64,000 bases of DNA. Source: CAWJMD01 sp963700925. Its GTDB lineage: Bacteria > Actinomycetota > Actinomycetes > Actinomycetales > CAWJMD01. The position numbers and the translations under genes were made by a program. Of the stretch, positions 59,101 through 64,000 are shown in pieces. Each line of letters begins with the position of its first letter. The first letter of the stretch is position 1. Below the pieces are notes generated by a model, which saw only the letters and a program-made list of their open reading frames with translations, was not told the DNA's origin and searched no databases. The stretch is from NCBI GenBank assembly GCA_963700925.1, contig OY969553.1, positions 1,364,001 through 1,428,000 of the forward strand. Direction: 5' to 3'.

Positions 59101-60844
59101 CGCTCTTGGTGGCAGACGACTCCGGTGACGTGTCGTAGCCGTCGATGATGCCCCCCTTGCCCGCCGCCGTGATCGGCGAGAGGTCGGTATAGGTGGACAC
59201 CTGGACGCCGTTGACGTAGAGGGTGAGCACGGTGGAGGCGCTACCGCTGACATCCAGCCGCAGCCGATACGTCTGACCGACGACCAGAGCGGGCTGGGCG
59301 GCTGAAACCGCCCGCTGGGTTTGGGTCCCCCCGGTGACTTCACCGATGCGCCAGAGGCCCTGATACCAGTGGGCCTGATAGTAGTTCTGCAATCCTGAGT
59401 TGAGACGGGTGATGACACCGACCGAGTCGTTCGCGAGTGTGGCCCTGTAGTAGAGATCCGCCTCGACGGAGTAGTCCGGAGTCGGCGGCGTCGCTGACGC
59501 GTAGTTGATCGACATGCCGGTCCCGCTGCGGAAGGCTCGGTTTTCGGAGCTCATCTTCTCGGTGTTGACCGACCCGGACTGGGCCAGGTTCGTCCAGGTG
59601 GCGCCGATCTCGCCGACGTGGCTGGTCAGGGCCGATGCCGCGGTGCCCGTGAGCGAGTCAGTGGAGCTCAGGGAGGATGAGGCCTCGCCCAGGCGCCAGT
59701 GGCTGAGGGCACCGGTGGTGGTGCCGACCGCACCGGCGTAGTCGACGATGGAAACCGTTGCGCTGGTGGCGGTGTGGGTGTTGCCGACCCGGTCGGTGAC
59801 GACGTACTCGTACTCGTAGCAGGTGCCGTTGGAGACCGTGGTGTCGGTATGGACAGATGTGGGGTTGGCCGGGCCGGTGTTGGCGAAGCCGGTCCAGGTC
59901 ACGCAGGTGTCGGCCGGCGTCAAGGGTGCGCTTCGGCGCTGGAGCTGGCGGGTGGCGATGCCCGACCCGCCGTCGGTGCCCGAGGTGAAGGTGACCGGAA
60001 CCGACAGTCCGGGCTGGTAACCGGCCGGTGCGGAGACGGTGCCCGCGCTCGGTGCGGTCGAGTCGTTGACGAACGTCACGGTGACCGGGGTGGTGTTGCC
60101 GGCGACGTCGCGCCCGGTCACCACCACGGTCGGTGAGCTGGTGGCCCCTGCCGTCCAGCTGAAGACGTTCGACACGTATGGCCCACCTGCAGGGGTCGAC
60201 ACCGTCGACGGGACGTGCGTCCAGTTGGTCGGGATGTTGCCGAGCGCTCCGGTGGTGGACGAGGCCGCCCCCGACTCGGCGTCGCTGACGGCGTTGGTCA
60301 GGGTCAGTGACCCGGCAGCCAGACCGCGGTAGTGGATCGTGCTCCCGGTCATCGCGGCGTTCCCGGACAGCACCTGCACCGTGACCGAGTTCGTGGGAGC
60401 AGTCGCGTCGGCCGGGACCACGGTGACCGGGTTGCTGTTCGCGCTCTCGGCGCCCCGCCAGGTGCTGGCGTGCACCGGTGTCACCGAGTACACCCAGTCG
60501 CCGGCCGGCACCGAGGCCTCGACGCAGATCGTCGCGGTGACCACACCGGCACACGCAGCGCCGACGCTCTGCAGCGCCAGCGTCCCCGCGTCGTAGCGCG
60601 CCACCTCGTACCCGTCCACCGGGTCGCCGTCCGAGAGCATGCTGGCCGCCCAGTCCACCGTCACCGCCTGAGCCGACACCACCGCCGTCGGAGTCTCCCC
60701 CGCCCCCACACCCGTCGAGCTGAACGCGCTGTCGGCACTGGCATCGGCACCAGACGTCCACACCGCCCAGGCCACCACCACGAGCAGCAGCGACGTCAAC
60801 GCAGCAACCGGCGTAGCCAGCACGCCACGACGCTGCACGCTCAC
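56141..60844 (-). CDS. Giant secreted multidomain surface protein 3 (FnIII/LamG repeats)
   Basis: A 1567-aa paralogue with the same order as protein 2: signal-like helix (VAALTSLLLVVVAWAVWTSG), FnIII-like domain, Ig-like modules, concanavalin-like module (YSVEADLYYRATLANDSVG), LamG (SIDEVSFYTSVLS), Ig-like repeats with paired cysteines, a further concanavalin-like module and a final LamG (YLDEVAIYNTVLSG) ending NAHYAAR. No sortase motif. Start GTG 60844 is chosen because GGGGAG lies at the right distance and the aligned N terminus VSVQRRGVLA fits the paralogues. First gene of the tandem set. Confidence 0.85.
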   Translation of the reverse strand: MSVQRRGVLATPVAALTSLLLVVVAWAVWTSGADASADSAFSSTGVGAGETPTAVVSAQAVTVDWAASMLSDGDPVDGYEVARYDAGTLALQSVGAACAGVVTATICVEASVPAGDWVYSVTPVHASTWRGAESANSNPVTVVPADATAPTNSVTVQVLSGNAAMTGSTIHYRGLAAGSLTLTNAVSDAESGAASSTTGALGNIPTNWTHVPSTVSTPAGGPYVSNVFSWTAGATSSPTVVVTGRDVAGNTTPVTVTFVNDSTAPSAGTVSAPAGYQPGLSVPVTFTSGTDGGSGIATRQLQRRSAPLTPADTCVTWTGFANTGPANPTSVHTDTTVSNGTCYEYEYVVTDRVGNTHTATSATVSIVDYAGAVGTTTGALSHWRLGEASSSLSSTDSLTGTAASALTSHVGEIGATWTNLAQSGSVNTEKMSSENRAFRSGTGMSINYASATPPTPDYSVEADLYYRATLANDSVGVITRLNSGLQNYYQAHWYQGLWRIGEVTGGTQTQRAVSAAQPALVVGQTYRLRLDVSGSASTVLTLYVNGVQVSTYTDLSPITAAGKGGIIDGYDTSPESSATKSDTVGLHFDNFQITPSTYPRAADSKGTNTGDHKNGVVLGAAGAVTGDADTAAQFDGVNDYVQVIGSAGLPTGAGARSVEAWFKTSSPTRQVLFSYGSLVSTQEYGLVIEPSGTTMYAWGFGGINDKTFTMPSAVNDGQWHQVVQTFSGASFTLYIDGVALPAQAATRNTVMDVYGFGIGAVINPSDGPNSGGFFNGSIDEVSFYTSVLSPTTVTSHYQLGISNSADMAGPTGGSVVASGLLGTGSRYAASATLSLDLAKGSDPSGVAATGATLQRSTGTLTSDGTGDGVCSAFGGYTLVSGGTDPATPKTDTVADQACYRYQYLVPDTLGNYRAYTSADIRVDLTAPAAPSLSFGGFTNTYWSSGGTVYYRSAAATGSFTATSTASDPRSGVASHAFPTLGTNWASTPGALGVNTYSWSGAPQVPGAKTVTATNHAARVSGTTTFTPTADDTAPSAGTVTYPNATQTSTTISVGYTTGTDAGSGIATRLLQRQSAPLTGGTSCGTYGGYTTISGGTNPASSPVADLAASENCYQYRYVVTDQVGNAHTATSSNVVKVTSGTSYSDAVSATPGLLNYYRLGETTISSDTFTGTNGTLLTAHTGEIGATWVHLNGTANTILTGNRARRNGAQYSREYTSTAPPSADYSVEVDFRKMSTLANDNVGVMARLNTATSTFYSGEYYDNGDGTVNYGIGQYTNGTWAGDVVLPYSANNPLAVGATVRMRLEVSGGATTTLKLYINGVLILSGTDTSSPITAAGFAGVMDGDPGNATTKSATTGAHWDNFVVTPRAADSLGGGTGWYLDGPTLGQPGASFGDPNTAALFDGSTDHVRTAAQSLSSFSTEFWFASTQGIGTGTAWKSGAALVDSSRTATAADWGISLRSDGKLLAGAGNSDVTIVGAVGGFNDGAWHHVVFTRNSTTGAMVLYVDGSSANGGSATGATGARHNYDITFGRQAEDLSHAYLGYLDEVAIYNTVLSGATVNAHYAAR

Positions 60845-60967
60845 GGACACTCCCCATCAGGATCACCCGCCGGTGACGGCCACCAGCAACGAGTCCAGCG
60901 GCTACGCCTCCGGTGGGGCGACACCGCTGTCGGGCTGGCGATCAGAGGCCTCTGAGCAACAAGCCGA

Positions 60968-61009
60968 CCTACTCACCATCGGAGGTCAGCAGGGCTGCCT
61001 TGAGCACGC
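60968..61009 (-). promoter_or_regulatory. Conserved leader element of LamG gene 3
   Basis: Minus-strand GCGTGCTCAAG, about 16 variable bases, then TCCGATGGTGAGTAGG. The palindrome TCAGAGGCCTCTGA is at 60942-60955. The element begins just after the end of the ATP-binding protein gene (176-bp intergenic gap). Confidence 0.68.
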
Positions 61010-61020
61010 GCGATGCGGAT

Positions 61021-61434
61021 TCACCCTCCCGTGCGCACCTCGAACCACACGGTCTTCCCGTTGGGCTGATCGGTGATCCCCCACCTCGAGGCGAGGGTGT
61101 CGAGGATCACCAGGCCGCGTCCGTGGAGCGCGCCGAGTCGCTGCTCGGCGAACTCGGGCGGCTTCGAGCTGTCGTCCCCTACCTCGACCAGCACGACCTC
61201 GTCGTTCACAGTGACCACCAGCCGCGCCTCGCTGCGTCCGTGCAGAAACGCGTTGGTCACCGTCTCGCTGGTGAGCAACACTGCCGTCTCGCAAGCATCT
61301 CCATCGATACCTGCACTCCTGCAGCAGGTTTCAACGAAGGAGCGAGCGTCGCGCACCGCCCGGGGATCCGGGGCGAGAACCAGCTTGGACGCGACAGCCG
61401 TACGCACTCCGCGTGCACCCCTGCCGCTGGACAC
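61021..61434 (-). CDS. RsbW-like ATP-binding protein (HATPase_c_2)
   Basis: A 137-aa GHKL ATPase of the anti-sigma/serine-kinase type: LLTSETVTNAFLHGRSEARL (N box), VEVGDDSSKPP (G1) and LHGRGLVILDTLASRWGI (G2). Actinobacteria have many such proteins, which control sigma factors through anti-anti-sigma partners. GTG 61434 is only 3 bp after the upstream stop, so it is co-transcribed with the RDxxA protein. Its partner is not in the window. Confidence 0.9.
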   Translation of the reverse strand: MSSGRGARGVRTAVASKLVLAPDPRAVRDARSFVETCCRSAGIDGDACETAVLLTSETVTNAFLHGRSEARLVVTVNDEVVLVEVGDDSSKPPEFAEQRLGALHGRGLVILDTLASRWGITDQPNGKTVWFEVRTGG

Positions 61435-61437
61435 CGG

Positions 61438-62055
61438 CTACCCCGCTGATGACAGGTCGTGCTCGGGGTCGGTGCCGGCTCGGGCGACTGACGCCTGTTG
61501 ACGAACCGTCCTCGCGTCCTCGCGGTCGTGGGCAGCCTCCTCGCGGTCCTTGCCTGCGCCGACCCGGTCGACCTCGGAGTCCATGCGGTCCAGTGCCCCG
61601 TCGTGGCGATGCTCGGCAGCGGCGTCGCGCCGCCGGACCAGGCGCCGCAGCGCCGCGATCAGCTCAGCACGGTCTGCAGCAGCCTCGTCGCGGTCCCTGC
61701 CGCCCATCACCCGGTCCAGCGCCGCCTGGCCACGCACGGTCGTGTCGATGGAGATGAGGGGTCCCTCGCCGCGCCAGCCGACGCCGGCGAACCGGCGCAC
61801 CGCCGCCCCCTCGCGGCGCTCGGCCTCCAGGTCGCGCTGCTCGGCTGCCCGGTCCCGACGCTCGGCCTCCACGTCCCGTCTGATCGCCCGCGCCAGCACC
61901 GCGTCCACGTCGAAGGCTGCCTGGAAGCTGCCCACGTCGCGGGCGTCACCGGTTGCGTCCCTGGCGTCCGCACTGCGGTCCCGACCATCGGCCAGGGCGT
62001 CACGCTGGTCCGCGGCTGCGTCACGGAGGTCCGCGTCCCGGTCGCGACCACTCAT
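61438..62055 (-). CDS. RDxxA-repeat coiled-coil protein
   Basis: A 205-aa protein dominated by charged seven-residue repeats: DRDADLRDAAADQRDALADG at the N terminus, DVEAERRDRAAEQRDLEAER in the middle, and GKDREEAAHDREDARTVRQQ near the end. The pattern predicts long helices. Similar repeats occur in actinobacterial proteins linked to signalling domains (GGDEF, PAS), but no such domain is present here. GGAGG lies 6 bp before ATG 62055. Coupled with the RsbW-like gene. Confidence 0.8.
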   Translation of the reverse strand: MSGRDRDADLRDAAADQRDALADGRDRSADARDATGDARDVGSFQAAFDVDAVLARAIRRDVEAERRDRAAEQRDLEAERREGAAVRRFAGVGWRGEGPLISIDTTVRGQAALDRVMGGRDRDEAAADRAELIAALRRLVRRRDAAAEHRHDGALDRMDSEVDRVGAGKDREEAAHDREDARTVRQQASVARAGTDPEHDLSSAG

Positions 62056-62198
62056 GTCGGCCTCCACTCGTCCGTGAGCACACTACGCTCCGGCCCTCGG
62101 CGAATGCGCACGAATGCACCGACCCAGAGCCTTCAAGGCGGACGCCGTCCCGCTCCCATGAAACAGCGCGAAACACAGCGAGCGACCCGCAATCGGCC

Positions 62199-62591
62199 CT
62201 AGCCGAGCCCTGACAGCCTCAAACCCGCTGCGCCAGTGGATGAGTGAAGGTGCCGCTGCAGGAACGCGAGCAGCTGGCGCCCTTCCTCCGTCGTGATGGT
62301 TCCGGGTCCGCCGCAGTGACCGCAGACGACCCGGGTCGGCCCTCTGGGCATGTTCTGCTCGTGCCGCGCCTGCAGCTCGTGGAGCAGCTGCTTGAGCACC
62401 GACTCCGTGGCCGCGGACATCTGGGTGAACAGGTCACGTCGCTCACGCTGCCAGGTCACCCACTCGTGGCTGTCGACCGATCCTTCGGCCCGGCACGTGG
62501 GGCACGGCAGCTCGTACACGGGTGCCGACTGCCGGGACCCCGAGGCAGGCGCGTCCGCCAGTCCATCGGTGGAGTCCCCCCAGTTCGTCAT
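62199..62591 (-). CDS. Small CxxC zinc-binding-like hypothetical protein
   Basis: A 130-aa protein with two CxxC pairs, ELPCPTCRAEG (residues about 28-31) and VVCGHCGGPGTI (about 88-91), likely to bind one zinc between them, around a helix LKQLLHELQARHEQNMP. GGAGG precedes ATG 62591. Divergent from ppdK. No family recognised. Confidence 0.75.
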   Translation of the reverse strand: MTNWGDSTDGLADAPASGSRQSAPVYELPCPTCRAEGSVDSHEWVTWQRERRDLFTQMSAATESVLKQLLHELQARHEQNMPRGPTRVVCGHCGGPGTITTEEGRQLLAFLQRHLHSSTGAAGLRLSGLG

Positions 62592-62715
62592 GCCCTCCAC
62601 TGTGCCCCATCGGGCAGCTGTCGCGATCCTTGCGGCGGGTTCGGCCCGGTGGGTCGACCCAGTCGGTCGGCCGGCACATGGTGACAGGGCGGTCCCGGGC
62701 TGCGAACCTGACGCG

Positions 62716-64000
62716 ATGACCAAGCTGGTGTACGAGTTCAGTGAAGGTGACAAGGACCAGAAGGACCTTCTGGGTGGCAAGGGGGCGAACCTCGCCGAGA
62801 TGACGAGGCTCGGCCTGCCGGTGCCACCGGGGTTCACGATCACGACCCAGGCCTGCCGGTACTACCTCGAGCAGGGTCACCAGCCGGACCAGCTGCGGGT
62901 GCAGGTCACCATGGCTGTGCGTCACCTCGAGGACGAGGTCGGCCGCCGGCTGGGTGACACGGTCGACCCGCTGCTGGTGAGCGTGCGGTCCGGGGCAAAG
63001 TACTCCATGCCGGGAATGATGGAGACGGTGCTGAACGTCGGGCTCAACGACCACTCCGTGGTGGGCCTGGTCGAGGCGTCGAAGGACGAGCGCTTTGCCT
63101 GGGACTCCTACCGCCGCCTGATCCAGATGTTCGGCAAGACCGTGCTGGGCGTCGAGGGCGAGGCCTTCTCGTCCGCCCTGGACGCGGCCAAGGAGCGCAA
63201 GGGCGTGCAGACGGACGTCGAGCTCGACGCCGAGGACCTTAAGCAGCTCGTCGACCAGTTCAAGAAGATCGTCCACGACCACACGGGTCGTGAGTTCCCG
63301 CAGGACCCACGCCACCAGCTCGACCTCGCCACCCGCGCAGTCTTCGACTCGTGGAACACCGACCGGGCCAGGCTGTACCGGCGGCGCGAGCGCATCCCGC
63401 ACGACCTGGGCACCGCGGTGAACATCTGCACGATGGTGTTCGGCAACCTCGGTGAAACCTCCGGCACCGGAGTCTGTTTCACGCGAGACCCCTCCACCGG
63501 GATGCCCGGCGTCTACGGCGACTACCTGGTCAACGCCCAGGGCGAGGACGTCGTCTCGGGCATCCGAAACACCCTGTCGCTGGACGACTTCGCCGAGGTC
63601 GACCCCGACTCCTACGCCCAGCTGCGCAAGATCATGCGCCGCTTGGAGACGCACTACCGCGACCTGTGCGACATCGAGTTCACCGTCGAGCGCGGCAAGC
63701 TCTGGATGCTGCAGACGCGCGTCGGAAAGCGTACGGCCGCAGCGGCTTTCAGGATCGCCACCCAGCTGGTCGATGAGCAGCTCATCACGATGGACGAGGC
63801 GCTCGAGCGAGTCTCGGGGTCGCAGCTGGCGCAGCTGATGTTCCCCCAGTTCGACGCCGGCGCCGAGCGCAAGGTGCTGACCAAGGGAATGGCGGCATCG
63901 CCGGGCGCCGCGGTCGGCAAGGTGGTGTTCGACTCCGCGACCGCGGTGGCGTGGACGGCTCGCGGCGAGCGAGTGGTGCTGGTGCGCAAGGAGACCAACC
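62716..64000 (+). CDS. ppdK: Pyruvate, phosphate dikinase (5' part)
   Basis: The first 428 codons of a protein of about 880 aa; the window ends inside it. The N-terminal nucleotide-grasp domain is clear: LLGGKGANLAEMTRLGLPVP, VSVRSGAKYSMPGMMETVLN, FGNLGETSGTGVCFTRDPST and LWMLQTRVGKRTAAAAFRIA. The start of the phosphohistidine domain follows (KGMAASPGAAVGKVVF). The enzyme interconverts pyruvate, ATP and Pi with PEP, AMP and PPi. No Shine-Dalgarno precedes the ATG, so the message may be leaderless. Confidence 0.95.
   Translation, partial: MTKLVYEFSEGDKDQKDLLGGKGANLAEMTRLGLPVPPGFTITTQACRYYLEQGHQPDQLRVQVTMAVRHLEDEVGRRLGDTVDPLLVSVRSGAKYSMPGMMETVLNVGLNDHSVVGLVEASKDERFAWDSYRRLIQMFGKTVLGVEGEAFSSALDAAKERKGVQTDVELDAEDLKQLVDQFKKIVHDHTGREFPQDPRHQLDLATRAVFDSWNTDRARLYRRRERIPHDLGTAVNICTMVFGNLGETSGTGVCFTRDPSTGMPGVYGDYLVNAQGEDVVSGIRNTLSLDDFAEVDPDSYAQLRKIMRRLETHYRDLCDIEFTVERGKLWMLQTRVGKRTAAAAFRIATQLVDEQLITMDEALERVSGSQLAQLMFPQFDAGAERKVLTKGMAASPGAAVGKVVFDSATAVAWTARGERVVLVRKETN

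Noticed and set aside
44753..60850. LPxTG sortase anchoring of the LamG giants
   Set aside because: All three end in AHYNAR/THFSAR/AHYAAR directly after the last LamG strand, with no LPxTG, hydrophobic helix or basic tail.
51166..61009. c-di-GMP (GEMM), ydaO/c-di-AMP or fluoride riboswitch in the LamG leaders
   Set aside because: A GGGTGAATCC-like string near leader 3 and the GATGG block recall known motifs, but the required conserved cores and pairing order are missing. Kept as an unnamed element.

Overview
The window is high-GC DNA (roughly 70% G+C by eye) with many GTG starts, 4-bp ATGA/GTGA gene overlaps, apparent leaderless promoters and an iron box of the DtxR/IdeR/DmdR type. This indicates an actinobacterium, most plausibly a Nocardioidaceae-like soil or water organism. 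The genus is an inference. I saw no rRNA, tRNA, CRISPR array, transposase or integrase.

Layout. 1-4.5 kb: a PepSY fragment, a lipoprotein, a VOC protein, a secreted SnoaL-like protein, a MocR regulator and a GNAT-like protein. 4.5-9.8 kb: a three-gene desferrioxamine-type (NIS) siderophore operon on the minus strand, in which the acyltransferase and the synthetase are one polypeptide, behind an iron box. 9.9-11.5 kb: an FAD/Rieske oxidoreductase. 11.6-31 kb: a contractile injection system (CIS) locus with cap (DUF4255), sheath, tube, small assembly proteins, second tube, LysM hub, VgrG-like spike, PAAR tip, gp25, gpJ and gpI baseplate proteins, a zinc-ribbon membrane protein and a stand-alone LuxR DNA-binding protein. 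A sensor kinase/response regulator/MMPL block interrupts it at 19.3-23.4 kb. No AAA+ ATPase, tape measure or tail fibre is visible. A 181-bp tandem repeat and two small amphipathic-helix proteins lie between cap and sheath, and a pair of 56-bp inverted repeats follows the locus.

31.4-40.1 kb: a TPR-CHAT caspase-like protease diverges from a cytoplasmic subtilisin-like protease. Facing them is a minus-strand operon of a membrane COG1470-type protein, a secreted Ig-like protein, an NlpC/P60 hydrolase, an ECF sigma factor and a 155-aa protein. I read this as a candidate protease-to-sigma-factor signalling module, probably tied to the CIS. 40.2-44.7 kb: a 5-oxoprolinase operon (transporter, pxpA, pxpB, pxpC) divergent from a GntR/FCD regulator, with a perfect operator-like palindrome between them. 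44.7-60.8 kb: three tandem giant secreted paralogues built of FnIII-like, LamG-like and, in one, cadherin-like repeats, each behind the same conserved leader. 61-62.6 kb: an RsbW-like ATPase, an RDxxA-repeat protein and a small CxxC protein. The window ends inside pyruvate phosphate dikinase (ppdK).

Best candidates for something new are the CRISPR-free TPR-CHAT/subtilase/ECF-sigma set beside a cytoplasmic-type CIS, the ATPase-less CIS with repeats in the gap, and the structured leader shared by the three LamG giants.
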